Shown piece by piece: positions 1 through 10,345 of a stretch of 38,108 nt of DNA. Under the pieces are notes generated by a model. That model had not been told where the DNA came from, made no database searches, and saw only the letters and a list, made by a program, of their open reading frames with translations. The stretch comes from Rhodospirillales bacterium (lineage in GTDB: Bacteria > Pseudomonadota > Alphaproteobacteria > CACIAM-22H2): NCBI GenBank assembly GCA_947445225.1, contig CANFCX010000013.1:1-38108 (forward strand), written 5' to 3'. The position numbers and the translations under genes were made by a program. How positions within the stretch are numbered: the stretch's first letter is position 1; each line of letters starts with the position of its first letter.

Positions 1-573
1 CATATCGAAGAGCTTGCCGCTCTGGGCGTGAAGCGGCCCGCGGCGACACCGATCTTCTATCGCGTCGCGGCCAGCGTCCTGACCACCGACGATGTCATCG
101 AGGTGTCGGGCGCGGCGACGAGCGGCGAGGTCGAGCCGGTGCTGGTGGCGCTGGATGACGGGCTGTGGGTCGGAATCGGCTCCGACCATACCGACCGGAC
201 GGCGGAAACGGTGGGCGTGGCGCTCTCCAAGCAGCTTTGCCCCAAACCTGTCGCGCCGGTGTTGTGGCGATTTTCCGAAGTTGTTGACCATTGGGACAAC
301 ATCGAACTGCGCGCCCACGCCGTCATCGACGGCAAACGCCGTGTTTATCAGGAGGGCAAGGCGTCGATCATGCGCCGGCCCGAGGATTTGATCGAACGTT
401 ACGCCGGCAGCGGCGAGGCGTTCGGTTCCGGCGGCGCCATGTTTTGCGGCACGATGGCGGTCAAGGGCGGCATCGCGCCGGCGGATCGTTTCGAAATCGA
501 GATGCACGATGCCGCGCTCGGCCGGACGATCAGCCATGCCTACGCAATCGTGACGCTGCCGGTGGCAGGCTGA
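1..573 (+). CDS. DUF2848 family protein, 5'-truncated by window edge
   Basis: The reading frame is open from base 1. The GTG at 28 used in the ORF track is probably internal, because the residues before it (HIEELAALG) continue the family pattern. About 191 residues are visible; family members are usually somewhat longer, so only the N-terminus is missing. I recognise the DUF2848 pattern: a segment ending SSGEVEPVL-like (here SGEVEPVLVALDDGLWVG), then GSDHTDR, then LSKQLCPKPVAP with a conserved Cys-Pro, then YQEGKAS. The function is unknown to me; the fold has been compared with fumarylacetoacetate hydrolase-like enzymes, but I cannot show a catalytic site. The stop codon is separated from the next ATG by a single base, so it is probably translationally coupled to the ABC transporter genes downstream. 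There is no signal peptide in the visible part. Confidence 0.8.
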   Translation, partial: HIEELAALGVKRPAATPIFYRVAASVLTTDDVIEVSGAATSGEVEPVLVALDDGLWVGIGSDHTDRTAETVGVALSKQLCPKPVAPVLWRFSEVVDHWDNIELRAHAVIDGKRRVYQEGKASIMRRPEDLIERYAGSGEAFGSGGAMFCGTMAVKGGIAPADRFEIEMHDAALGRTISHAYAIVTLPVAG

Positions 574-574
574 C

Positions 575-1396
575 ATGCCGGAAACCGCCGAAGACCTTCC
601 GGCCGCGGTCCAGACCTTCGATCTGACCAAGACATTCGGAAGCCTGGCTGCCGTCGATCGCGCCTTGCTGACGCTGTATCCTGGAGAGATTTTCGGCCTG
701 ATCGGCCCCAATGGCGCCGGCAAGAGCACGTTGATCAAGATGCTGACGACGTTGACCCCGCCGACCTCCGGCCGGGCCACCGTCGCCGGTTTCGACGTGT
801 TGACCGAATCGGCGGAAGTGCGCCGGCGCATCGGTTATGTGCCGCAGCAGCTTTCCGCGGACCGGGCGTTGACAGGATATGAAAGCCTGCTGCTTTCCGC
901 TCGGCTTTACAACATTCCGCGCCGGGAACGGGCTGAGCGTATCGATCGCGCGTTGACCGTCATGGGCCTGACCGAAGCCGCTGGCCGCCAGGCCGGTAAT
1001 TATTCCGGCGGCATGATCCGGCGTCTCGAAATCGCGCAGAGCATGTTGCATCGGCCGTCGGTGCTTTTCCTGGACGAACCGACGGTCGGTCTCGACCCCG
1101 TGGCTCGGCGCTCGGTCTGGGAACATGTCCGCCGCCTGCGCCAAGACACGCAAACCACGATGTTGATCACCACCCATTACATGGAAGAGGCCGATGAGTT
1201 GTGCGACCGCATCGCGGTCATGCACCGCGGCCGCATCGAACGCATCGGCACGGCGACCGAGCTGAAGGCCTTGGTCGGTCCCGACGCCACGCTGGACGAT
1301 GTTTTCGCCCATCTGACCGGCGCCGGAATGCAGGAGCAGGAAGGAAGTTATAGTGACATCCGCCGCACCCGTGAAAGCGCCCGCAAACACGCTTGA
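575..1396 (+). CDS. ABC-2 type exporter, ATP-binding subunit (DrrA/NodI-like)
   Basis: This is the ATPase subunit of a two-gene ABC exporter. Visible motifs are Walker A GPNGAGKS at residues 44-51, the signature YSGGM at 143-147, Walker B VLFLDE at 163-168 followed by PTVGLDP, and an H-loop in TTHYMEEA. At 273 residues it is a normal single nucleotide-binding domain with a short C-terminal extension, like DrrA, NodI and YadG. The start ATG lies one base after the upstream DUF2848 stop. The 3' end overlaps the permease gene by 44 bases in another frame, which implies tight co-translation. The substrate cannot be read from the sequence; relatives export drugs, lipids or polysaccharide-like molecules. 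The assignment as an exporter ATPase is secure, the substrate is open. Confidence 0.93.
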   Translation: MPETAEDLPAAVQTFDLTKTFGSLAAVDRALLTLYPGEIFGLIGPNGAGKSTLIKMLTTLTPPTSGRATVAGFDVLTESAEVRRRIGYVPQQLSADRALTGYESLLLSARLYNIPRRERAERIDRALTVMGLTEAAGRQAGNYSGGMIRRLEIAQSMLHRPSVLFLDEPTVGLDPVARRSVWEHVRRLRQDTQTTMLITTHYMEEADELCDRIAVMHRGRIERIGTATELKALVGPDATLDDVFAHLTGAGMQEQEGSYSDIRRTRESARKHA

Positions 1397-2186
1397 AAGC
1401 GGGCGGCGCGCGGGCCCGCTCTACTTTCTGACGCTGGTTCACGCCATCGTCGATTCGGAGCTGCGCAAGCTGCGCCACGATCCGGTGGAGCTCTTGACGC
1501 GTGCCGTGCAGCCGGTGCTGTGGCTGCTCATCTTCGGCCAGGTGCTGGCGCAGATCAGGGGGCTGAGCGTCCCCGGAGTCCCCTATCTGGATTTCCTGGC
1601 TCCCGGCATCCTCGCCCAAAGTGTGCTGTTCGCCGCGATCTTCTACGGCATCGCCACGATCTGGGAACGCGATCTCGGCATCCTGCACCGTTATCTCGTC
1701 AGCCCGGCGCCGCGTTCGGCGCTGGTCATCGGCAAGGCCGCCTCCGCCGGTATCCGGGGGTTGTCGCAGGCCGCCGTCATTTATGTGGTTTCGCTGGCGC
1801 TTGGCGTTTCGATCGATCTTCACCCGTTGAGCATCGCCGGTGTTGTTGTTTTCGTTTTTCTCGGCTCGGCCCTGTTCGCGACGTTTTCGCTGGTCATCGC
1901 CTGCATCGTGAAGACGCGCGAACGTTTCATGGGCTTCGGCCAAGTGATCACGATGCCATTGTTCTTCGCCAGCAACGCCATCTACCCGCTCAGCGTCATG
2001 CCGGAATGGCTGCGAGTGTTGTCCACGCTCAATCCGCTGTCCTACGAAGTGGACGGATTGCGGACCTTGATGATCGCGGGCGATGTCAGCGCCTTCGGCT
2101 TGCCCTTGGATTTCGCCGTCCTCTTTGTGGTGACGGCCGGCTTGATCGCGTTGGCCACGCGGATGTATCCGCGCATGGTGCAATAG
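1353..2186 (+). CDS. ABC-2 type transporter permease
   Basis: This is the membrane partner of the preceding ATPase. At 277 residues it carries about six hydrophobic segments, for example around PVLWLLIFGQVLA, AVIYVVSLALGV, IAGVVVFVFLGSALF and a last one near the C-terminus (FAVLFVVTAGLIALA). The segment MPLFFASNAIYPLSVMPEWL followed by NPLSYEVDGLR is typical of ABC2_membrane (NodJ/DrrB/YadH) permeases. The start is GTG at 1353, inside the ATPase gene, preceded by a good ribosome-binding site (AGGAAGGAAG). An intrinsic terminator follows directly after the stop, so DUF2848, ATPase and permease probably end one transcript. The substrate is unknown. Confidence 0.92.
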   Translation: MTSAAPVKAPANTLESGRRAGPLYFLTLVHAIVDSELRKLRHDPVELLTRAVQPVLWLLIFGQVLAQIRGLSVPGVPYLDFLAPGILAQSVLFAAIFYGIATIWERDLGILHRYLVSPAPRSALVIGKAASAGIRGLSQAAVIYVVSLALGVSIDLHPLSIAGVVVFVFLGSALFATFSLVIACIVKTRERFMGFGQVITMPLFFASNAIYPLSVMPEWLRVLSTLNPLSYEVDGLRTLMIAGDVSAFGLPLDFAVLFVVTAGLIALATRMYPRMVQ

Positions 2187-2187
2187 G

Positions 2188-2224
2188 GCGGGTATCGCTT
2201 CCGAAGCGACCACCCGCATTTTTT
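2188..2224 (+). terminator. Rho-independent terminator after the ABC permease
   Basis: A long hairpin starts two bases after the permease stop: GCGGGT pairs with ACCCGC, and an inner stem TCGCTT pairs with AAGCGA around a CCG loop. It is followed directly by six Ts (2219-2224). It is one of the clearest intrinsic terminators in the window and separates the ABC operon from the ferredoxin gene, whose ribosome-binding site follows about ten bases later. Confidence 0.85.
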
Positions 2225-2246
2225 CAACCAAGAGGAAATCGATCCG

Positions 2247-2636
2247 ATGAGCGCGAATGTCGAATCCAAGACCGGCCGCCGGTCGTTGCCCACGGACCCG
2301 GCGCCCTATTACGAAGCACAGGTCTTCGTCTGCACCAATGTTCGTCCCGAAGGCCATCCCCGCGGTTGTTGCAGCGCCAAGGGTTCGGTGAAGCTCCGCG
2401 ACTATATGAAGGCCAAAGCCAAGCAACTCGGGCTGAAGACCGTGCGCATCAATATTGCCGGTTGCCTCGATCGCTGCGAGCTGGGCCCCGACATGGTGAT
2501 CTATCCGGAGGGCGTGTGGTACGCCTACAAGACCGAGGCCGACATCGATGAAATCCTCAAGACCCACCTGATCGAGGGCAAACGGGTCGAGCGGTTGATG
2601 CTGAAGCCCGCCGACGGGCCTTTCGTCAAGGAATAG
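2247..2636 (+). CDS. Thioredoxin-like [2Fe-2S] ferredoxin domain protein
   Basis: A 129-residue protein with the thioredoxin-fold [2Fe-2S] ferredoxin pattern. The four likely cluster ligands are Cys29 in VFVCTN, Cys41 or Cys42 in RGCCSAKG, Cys73 and Cys77 in AGCLDRCELGP. The tail IYPEGVWY followed by a helix ending in IDEILKTHL is usual for the family, which includes NuoE-related stand-alone ferredoxins. The start ATG has the ribosome-binding site AGAGGAAA. The role is electron transfer with an unknown partner, and no partner enzyme lies next to it. The gene sits just after a terminator, so it presumably has its own promoter in the short gap or is reached by readthrough. Its stop overlaps the convergent methyltransferase stop by 11 bases. 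Confidence 0.88.
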   Translation: MSANVESKTGRRSLPTDPAPYYEAQVFVCTNVRPEGHPRGCCSAKGSVKLRDYMKAKAKQLGLKTVRINIAGCLDRCELGPDMVIYPEGVWYAYKTEADIDEILKTHLIEGKRVERLMLKPADGPFVKE

Positions 2637-3321
2637 CCCGCAGCACGACGTCGTTGTACATTTCGGGATGCAGCGCCAGGAGGAGGATTTCCCAGCCCTC
2701 GGCGAGGCAAAACTCGTTCACCGCCTGGACCACGCCATAGGTGACGAGTTCGCGGTGCGACCAAAAGATGTAGTCGTTGAGGGCGAGCAGGCCGTCCTTC
2801 TTTTTCACTTTGCGGCTGGCGGCGAGGATGTCGCGTTTGACGCCCTCGTAGGAATGATCGGCGTCGATATAAATCCAGTCGAAGCGGCCGTCCGGGAAGG
2901 ATTCCAAGGCCGCGGCCGAATCCGCTTCGTGAAGGCGGACGCGGCCGGTGGCGATGGCGTCGGCGAAATCCGCCTTGCGGAAATTCCGCAGCGATTTGTC
3001 GACGACGTCGAATTCGCGCGGCGTGCAGATCGATAGAATCTTCTCCGCGAAATCGCCCTTGTCGGTTCCGATCTCGGCGACGATTCCGCCTTTGGGCAGG
3101 CTCGCCAACATCTCCACGCGGTCGGCGACGACGCGGCAGTTCTTAAGGTGGCGGCTGTCGAGCCGGGCGGCGGGTTGGAAGTAATCCTCGACCTCGACGT
3201 CGTCCAACTGGACCTCGCCAACGAGGTCCCAGGGAACCCAACTGCCCAGCGGGCGCATGACCCTGAACCAATCGGCACGGACCGTTTTCAGCCACGTCTC
3301 GCGACGCTTGCGAACATCCAT
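2626..3321 (-). CDS. Class I SAM-dependent methyltransferase (Methyltransf_24-like)
   Basis: A 231-residue protein with a Rossmann-type methyltransferase core. The SAM loop is VAEIGTDKGDFAEKIL near residues 80-95, followed by acidic VVDKS and by DWIYIDADHSYEGVKRD. That last motif is typical of the Methyltransf_24 family, small-molecule or sugar methyltransferases often found with natural-product or glycan genes. There is no signal peptide or membrane segment. The start ATG at 3321 has only a weak ribosome-binding site. It lies 50 bases downstream of the metallophosphoesterase on the same strand and is probably co-transcribed with it. Its stop overlaps that of the ferredoxin gene. The substrate cannot be inferred from the neighbours. 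Confidence 0.85.
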   Translation of the reverse strand: MDVRKRRETWLKTVRADWFRVMRPLGSWVPWDLVGEVQLDDVEVEDYFQPAARLDSRHLKNCRVVADRVEMLASLPKGGIVAEIGTDKGDFAEKILSICTPREFDVVDKSLRNFRKADFADAIATGRVRLHEADSAAALESFPDGRFDWIYIDADHSYEGVKRDILAASRKVKKKDGLLALNDYIFWSHRELVTYGVVQAVNEFCLAEGWEILLLALHPEMYNDVVLRAIP

Positions 3322-3371
3322 CGGCCAACCTTGGACTCAACAACTCGCGAAATCCAGTGGAAATCCTAGGA

Positions 3372-4235
3372 TCATTCATGTCTTGGGCCGCGACCTTCGA
3401 GAGTCACCAAATCCCATTGCGAGGGTGCGCCAAAACGGATGGGCAGAATGCTGGTGCCCACGCCGGACGTCACCCAGAGGACTCGCCGATCGTCTTCGTA
3501 GAGTCCGCAATGCGCGGCGGCCGGTGCGGGGGTCGGAACCCAGAGCGGTCCGAGCCAGGGAAAGCTGACCTGCCCGCAATGCGTGTGCGCCGCGAAGACG
3601 AGCCCGCCGACCTCCGGCAGGAACGCCGCCGCTGGATCGTGGCTGATCGTGATCCGAAGAGCGCTGCCGCAATCCGGCGGAAACGGCACATAGCGCAGGC
3701 GCCAACTGATGCGATCGCCCAGCCCGCGAACACAGACCGGCCCGACGCGGGTCTCTATCGCGATTGTCTCGTTTTCCAGCGTGACGATGCCCCGCTGACC
3801 GAAAGCCTGCTGCCAGCCATCGGCGTCCGTCCAGGTGTCGTGATTCCCGAGAACGGCGATTTTCGGCACATCCTTCAGCGCGGCGAGCCGTTGCGCGACG
3901 GCGCGCCTGAGGCCGTCGATGTCCTGCCACGGCCACACGCCCGGCGCGTAATCGCCGAGCAGCAGCACCAGGTCCGGCCGCGCGGCGCGGATCTGGTCGA
4001 CGACCGCCGACAACGCCGCCAAAGCGGCCGGGCCGTCTTCGACGTGCAGATCTCCGGCGACGGCGATCTTCAGGGCGTGGTATGCGGGATTCGGGATCAG
4101 CCCTTCGGGCAACGCGATCTTCAGGTCGTTCCGCGTTGTCGCCAAATCCTGTTGGATTTGGCGAATGAGGAGCAGCGCCATCATGCCGGCCAACGCAACT
4201 ATGAGCACGACGGCGCGACCTAATTTCAATTTCAA
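3372..4235 (-). CDS. Membrane-anchored calcineurin-like metallophosphoesterase
   Basis: A 287-residue protein with one N-terminal membrane segment (about residues 8-24, VVLIVALAGMMALLLI) followed by a metallophosphoesterase domain. The metal-ligand motifs appear in order: GDLHVED, LLGDYAP, GNHDTW, ISHDP and AAHTHCGQ. This is the YkuE/LpxG-like arrangement, where members act on phosphoesters such as UDP-diacylglucosamine or dephosphorylate lipids at the inner membrane; the true substrate here is not known. The best start is a TTG at 4235, because it preserves the membrane anchor and there is no upstream ATG in frame. The first in-frame ATG would cut into the anchor. It probably forms an operon with the methyltransferase downstream. 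Confidence 0.88.
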   Translation of the reverse strand: MKLKLGRAVVLIVALAGMMALLLIRQIQQDLATTRNDLKIALPEGLIPNPAYHALKIAVAGDLHVEDGPAALAALSAVVDQIRAARPDLVLLLGDYAPGVWPWQDIDGLRRAVAQRLAALKDVPKIAVLGNHDTWTDADGWQQAFGQRGIVTLENETIAIETRVGPVCVRGLGDRISWRLRYVPFPPDCGSALRITISHDPAAAFLPEVGGLVFAAHTHCGQVSFPWLGPLWVPTPAPAAAHCGLYEDDRRVLWVTSGVGTSILPIRFGAPSQWDLVTLEGRGPRHE

Positions 4236-4513
4236 TCCGAAGTTCGAGTGAACGAGAGCGGCGCCGTCTATGCGGCAAGACGATATAGTGCGGCGATTGT
4301 GGAGAATCTTTGACGCGGGTCGACCGAGATGCCTGGACCAGATTCATGGGTCTCGGTTAGACGAGGCAGCCGAAAAAAATCCCAAGCCGGGAACTAAATC
4401 GGTTGACAGTCCAGCCGCTTACCCGCAATTTGCAGGAGCGCGTTCACGAATCATTACGTAATATTTCAATCCGCGTTTAAGCGGAGTGGCGCGCGTCAAA
4501 CCGGGGAAGAGGC
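4236..4513. other. Intergenic region between divergent phosphoesterase and mepM-like gene
   Basis: About 280 bases without a convincing gene; the 63-residue ORF at 4270-4461 has no recognisable pattern. It must hold promoters for both divergent genes. I can point to a perfect -35 hexamer TTGACA at 4403-4408 on the plus strand, but the -10 at 17 bases spacing (CAATTT) is poor. Other structure: an inverted repeat ACCGAGA (4323-4329) / TCTCGGT (4351-4357), a palindrome ATTACGTAAT (4453-4462), and a small hairpin CCGC-GTTTAA-GCGG just before the mepM-like gene. Confidence 0.4.
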
Positions 4514-6301
4514 ATGCGAGGGGAAATGATTCCATCGATTTTGTCGCGCACCGTCGGCGTATTTGCGGTGTTTGCGGCGTTCATCCTCGCGCCATCTCCG
4601 ATTCCGGGATCGACCCATACCGGGAGCGCCCTGGCGGCGGCGGCCGATGCCAAGGCCAAGACCAAGCCGGTCGCGCGCACCCAGGTTAAATCGGCCAAGC
4701 CCGTTTCTTCCCCCGCGGTCGCGCCCGCCAAGGCGGCCCCGCCGGTCGTGGCTCCGGCGAAAGTTGTGCCGGCCAAGACGAATGCGGCGCCTTTGGCTCC
4801 GACCAAGCCGGCCGCCGTAAAGAAAGCCTCCTCGGCCGCGAAGGCGTCTCCGGCCCCGGCGAAAGCCGCGCCCGTTACCAAGGCCGCGTCCGTCACCAAA
4901 GCCGCGCCCGTCGCCAAGGCGGCGCCGGCGCCGGCGACACTACCCATTCCCATCGCCAAGGATGAGGTGAAGACCGAGCCGGCGAAGGCAATGCCCGCCT
5001 TACCGGCCGCCGATCGGCCGCCGCCGCCGCCGATTCTTCCATCCGCGGCGACGCTCGCGGCCGCCGACATATTCGGCCCCGCGCAGTCCATCGATGCGAC
5101 CGACGATTCGCGCCGCGTCCTGCAGGTTCGCAAGGGCGATACGTTGATGGACATCCTGCTCGGCGTCGGCGTGTCGCGCGCCGAAGCCCATGACGCGGTC
5201 AGCGCGTTGCGTGAAGTTTACAACCCGCGCGACCTCAAACCGGGACAAGAGATCACCCTGACCCTCGGCCCGGGCGCGTCCGACCGCGATTCCTCCCTGG
5301 TGGGCGCGGCCTTCGATGCCCGCGCCGACCGCACCGTCAGCCTCGTGCGCCGTGACAATGGACGGTTCTCGGCCTTGGGACTGGATAAGGTTCTGTCGCG
5401 CGATGTCACGCTGATCAAGGGCGCGGTTCGGTCGAGCCTCTACGAGGCCGCCGCCGACCAGGGCGTGCCCGCTTCCATATTGGCCGAACTTATCGGCGCG
5501 TTCAGCTATGACGTGGACTTTCAGCGCGATCTTCAACCCGGCGACGGCTTCGAAGTGTTGTTCGAGCGGTTTCACGACGAAATCGGCCGGGTCGCGCGCG
5601 ACGGTGTCCTGATCTTCGGCGGATTGACGCTCAGCGGCGTCTCCCACCGCGTCTATCGTCACGTTCCGCAAGGCGAGACCGCCGAATATTTCAACGAAAA
5701 GGGCGAGAGCGTCCGCAAGGCGCTGCTGCGAACGCCCATCGACGGCGCCAAGCTGACCTCTTCGTTCGGCAATCGCCGCCACCCCGTCCTCGGTTATTCG
5801 GCGATGCATCGCGGCGTCGATTTCGGGGCAGTCGAGGGCACGCCGATTCAAGCGGCTGGCACCGGCACGATCGAACAAGTCGGTCCCAATGGCAATTACG
5901 GCAAATATATCCGCATTCGCCACAACCCGGAATTCGCCACGGCTTACGCCCATTTGAGCCGGTTCGCCGGCGACCTTCGCATCGGCGGGCGCATCAAGCA
6001 GGGCGAAATCATCGGTTATGTCGGCAGCACCGGTTTGTCCACCGGACCCCATCTTCACTACGAGGTCATCCGGCGCGGCGCCCAGGTCAACCCGTTGAGC
6101 GTAAAATTCCCCACTGGCTACGCTTTGCGCGGCGCCGACCTTCAGAAATTCGTGCAAGCGCGCACCGAGATCGACGTCAAAGCCGCCGGCCTCGCCAGCG
6201 AATTGCGTGTCGTTGACGACAGCAGGGCCGCGCCGGATAAGCCGCACCCCGCGAAGGCCGTGGACCCCAAACCCGCCGCCAAACGCAAGGTCCCGGGCTA
6301 A
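4514..6301 (+). CDS. Periplasmic murein DD-endopeptidase, M23 family (MepM-like)
   Basis: A 595-residue secreted peptidoglycan hydrolase. It begins with a signal peptide (hydrophobic VGVFAVFAAFILA, likely cleaved near SALAAA), then about 130 residues of Ala/Pro/Lys-rich linker. A LysM/OapA-like domain follows (VRKGDTLMDILLGVGVSRAEA to LKPGQEITL, near residues 205-255). The C-terminal M23 domain carries the zinc and catalytic residues HRGVDFG, AYAHLS and HLHYE. All M23 motifs are intact, so it should be active, cutting stem-peptide cross-links during cell-wall growth. Two starts are possible: ATG 4514 with GGGGAAGAGG upstream, or ATG 4526 with AGGGG upstream; both keep the signal peptide. It is convergent with clpB, with 13 bases between the two stops, and stands alone as a transcription unit. 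Confidence 0.92.
   Translation: MRGEMIPSILSRTVGVFAVFAAFILAPSPIPGSTHTGSALAAAADAKAKTKPVARTQVKSAKPVSSPAVAPAKAAPPVVAPAKVVPAKTNAAPLAPTKPAAVKKASSAAKASPAPAKAAPVTKAASVTKAAPVAKAAPAPATLPIPIAKDEVKTEPAKAMPALPAADRPPPPPILPSAATLAAADIFGPAQSIDATDDSRRVLQVRKGDTLMDILLGVGVSRAEAHDAVSALREVYNPRDLKPGQEITLTLGPGASDRDSSLVGAAFDARADRTVSLVRRDNGRFSALGLDKVLSRDVTLIKGAVRSSLYEAAADQGVPASILAELIGAFSYDVDFQRDLQPGDGFEVLFERFHDEIGRVARDGVLIFGGLTLSGVSHRVYRHVPQGETAEYFNEKGESVRKALLRTPIDGAKLTSSFGNRRHPVLGYSAMHRGVDFGAVEGTPIQAAGTGTIEQVGPNGNYGKYIRIRHNPEFATAYAHLSRFAGDLRIGGRIKQGEIIGYVGSTGLSTGPHLHYEVIRRGAQVNPLSVKFPTGYALRGADLQKFVQARTEIDVKAAGLASELRVVDDSRAAPDKPHPAKAVDPKPAAKRKVPG
4862..4933 (+). repeat. Tandem 18-bp repeats in the MepM-like linker
   Basis: Four consecutive imperfect 18-base units encode KAAPVT, KAASVT, KAAPVA and KAAPAP. 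They lie in the Ala/Pro/Lys-rich linker between the signal peptide and the LysM-like domain. The unit length is a multiple of three, so slippage would change the linker length without a frameshift. The Lys-rich, Pro/Ala-rich make-up resembles histone H1 tails but here is a periplasmic spacer. Confidence 0.8.
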
Positions 6302-6314
6302 AGCCGGAACCGCG

Positions 6315-8948
<2,634 letters not shown>

Positions 8949-9011
8949 GACTTCCGACTTCCCCCAAGTTAGGCGGGATTGAGCGGACCCCAAAGACAGG
9001 CATCCGCGTTC

Positions 9012-9041
9012 ATATATGGAGCCGATTTGCCCGGTAACAAG
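9012..9041 (-). promoter_or_regulatory. Sigma-32-like heat-shock promoter of clpB
   Basis: Read on the minus strand: CTTGTT, 14 bases, then CTCCATATAT. The heat-shock consensus is CTTGAA, 13-14 bases, CCCCATNT, so the -35 CTTG core and most of the -10 element match with correct spacing. It would give a leader of about 55-60 bases before the clpB ATG, which carries the ribosome-binding site CGGAAG. Position and gene identity support the call; transcript data would be needed for proof. Confidence 0.65.
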
Positions 9042-9078
9042 ACCGTGTAGGGCGAGCGCCGCGGCGAAAATCCGTCGG

Positions 9079-9107
9079 TTGACCTGGGGCGCCAGGCCGC
9101 CGATAAC
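9079..9107 (+). promoter_or_regulatory. Sigma-70-type promoter of the MOSC gene
   Basis: TTGACC at 9079-9084, a 17-base spacer, and GATAAC at 9102-9107. The -10 ends only eight bases before the ATG at 9116, so transcription would start at or next to the start codon and the mRNA would be leaderless or nearly so. The GGAG at 9109-9112 would then lie outside or at the very edge of the mRNA. Confidence 0.45.
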
Positions 9108-9115
9108 CGGAGCAG

Positions 9116-9868
9116 ATGCAGATCGACGCCATCTACCGCTATCCCGTCAAGGGCCTAAGCCCGGAATCCCTGCCCGAGGTTGTGCTTTCGACCGGCGCGG
9201 CCCTGCCGCAGGACCGGCGTTTCGCCATCACCCACGGGGCCACGCGTTTTGATGCGACCGCGCCGCAATGGCTGCCCAAGACGAATTTCTTGATGTTGAT
9301 GCGCAACGAACGCCTGGCGAAGCTAAAGACCCGTTTTGACGACACTTCCGGTGTGCTGACGGTGGAACGCGACGGCAAGGTCGTGTGCCGCGCCAATCTG
9401 TCCCAGGCGGTCGGGCGCAAGACGCTCGAACAGTTCATCGCCACCTTTCTGGGGGCGGAAACGCAGGGCGCGCCGCGATTGGTCGAAGCCCCGGGCCATG
9501 TCTTTTCCGACGATGGCGGTGCCGTCGTGTCACTCATCAATCTGGCCAGCGTCGGCGATCTGGAGCGTGTCGTCCGGGCCCCCGTCGATCCGCTACGGTT
9601 TCGGGGCAACTTTCACATCAAGGGTGCCGCGCCGTGGCAGGAATTCACCTGGATCGATCGGGTCCTGGCGATAGGTCCGACCCGGCTCAAGGTACAGCGC
9701 CGCATTCGCCGGTGCGCGGCGACCAATGTCGATCCGGTCACGGGGCAGCGCGACCTCAACCTTCCACTTAGCCTTCAGGACGGCTTTGGGCACACCGACA
9801 TGGGCGTTTATGCCGAGGTCGTCCTCGGCGGTGCGATCAAGCCAGGCGATGAACTGACCCCCGCCTGA
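9116..9868 (+). CDS. MOSC domain-containing protein
   Basis: A 250-residue protein with the MOSC N-terminal beta-barrel (opening [17 protein letters not shown], a typical MOSC_N start) and a C-terminal MOSC domain. The conserved cysteine lies in [17 protein letters not shown] proteins bind or transfer sulfur or molybdenum cofactor; relatives include the C-terminal domain of Moco sulfurase and the YcbX/YiiM and mARC families that act in N-hydroxylated compound reduction. The Cys and the following NVDP are what the family uses near the cofactor. No ferredoxin or flavodoxin domain is fused. No molybdenum gene lies beside it, so its partner is open. It sits divergently from clpB and convergently with DUF4167, and is a single-gene unit with its own likely promoter. 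Confidence 0.88.
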   Translation: MQIDAIYRYPVKGLSPESLPEVVLSTGAALPQDRRFAITHGATRFDATAPQWLPKTNFLMLMRNERLAKLKTRFDDTSGVLTVERDGKVVCRANLSQAVGRKTLEQFIATFLGAETQGAPRLVEAPGHVFSDDGGAVVSLINLASVGDLERVVRAPVDPLRFRGNFHIKGAAPWQEFTWIDRVLAIGPTRLKVQRRIRRCAATNVDPVTGQRDLNLPLSLQDGFGHTDMGVYAEVVLGGAIKPGDELTPA

Positions 9869-9873
9869 CCGAT

Positions 9874-9891
9874 AAAAAGCGGCCATGGCCG
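9874..9891 (-). terminator. Possible weak intrinsic terminator after DUF4167
   Basis: On the minus strand, ten bases after the DUF4167 stop, the palindrome CGGCCATGGCCG (short stem, CATG loop) is followed by CTTTTT. The stem is short, so termination may be partial. It is the only terminator-like element between the convergent MOSC and DUF4167 genes. Confidence 0.35.
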
Positions 9892-9901
9892 GGACCGGCG
9901 A

Positions 9902-10345
9902 TCATTCCTGAGGCGGTTCCGGTTCGGTCGCGGGGGTGTTGTTGAACTCCGCGGCCGGAAATTCCTGCTGTCCGGGCTGCGCGGCCGGGGCGGCATTCTG
10001 CGCCGGTTGTTCCTCACCCGGCACCGGAGGGCGCTGCGCCTGAGGCTGCTGCTGCGCGCGATCGAAGCCTGGGGAATTGGCGTTGATCACGCGGTAGTAA
10101 TGCTCGGCATGCTGATAGAAATTTTCGGACGCGATTCGATCGCCGGCGGCGGTCGCGTCGCGGGCAAGTTGCAAGTACTTCTCAAGAACTTGATAGGCGT
10201 TGCCCCGGATACGAACGTCGGGCCCATTGCTGTCAAAGGTTTGGGCCCGTGGCGGAATGTGGGGCTTGCGGCCGTTATTATTATTGTTGTTGTTGTTCGG
10301 GCGCCCACCCCGTGGGCGTTTATTTAGATTTGGACCTGGTCTCAT
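9902..10345 (-). CDS. DUF4167 domain-containing protein
   Basis: A 147-residue protein made of a basic, Asn-rich N-terminus (residues 1-40, RPRGGRP plus eight Asn in a row), the DUF4167 core and a Pro/Gln/Ala-rich tail. The core runs DSNGPDVRIRGNAYQVLEKY, then LARDATAAGDRIASENFYQHAEHYYRV. The family is essentially alphaproteobacterial and is regularly found between prmC and clpB, as here. The core resembles a helical repeat; the basic tail suggests nucleic-acid binding, which is an inference. It may belong to the translation-linked operon upstream (prfA-prmC), although a gap of about 190 bases with a hairpin precedes it, so it may have its own promoter. The function is not established to my knowledge. 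Confidence 0.88.
   Translation of the reverse strand: MRPGPNLNKRPRGGRPNNNNNNNNGRKPHIPPRAQTFDSNGPDVRIRGNAYQVLEKYLQLARDATAAGDRIASENFYQHAEHYYRVINANSPGFDRAQQQPQAQRPPVPGEEQPAQNAAPAAQPGQQEFPAAEFNNTPATEPEPPQE
10274..10297 (-). repeat. Trinucleotide repeat encoding eight asparagines
   Basis: Eight codons AAC AAC AAC AAC AAT AAT AAT AAC (minus strand) encode a poly-Asn run in DUF4167. It reads as GTT/ATT triplets on the plus strand. Slippage would only add or remove Asn residues. Confidence 0.9.

Noticed and set aside
1218-2567. 449-codon minus-strand ORF opposite the ABC permease and ferredoxin
   Set aside because: It spans several real genes and a clear terminator, and its translation is low-complexity without family motifs.
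4270-4461. 63-codon ORF in the gap upstream of the mepM-like gene
   Set aside because: No ribosome-binding site, no similarity to a known small protein, and the region looks regulatory.
4640-5040. Histone H1-like protein
   Set aside because: The Ala/Lys/Pro stretch is continuous with a signal peptide and an M23 peptidase, so it is a periplasmic linker.
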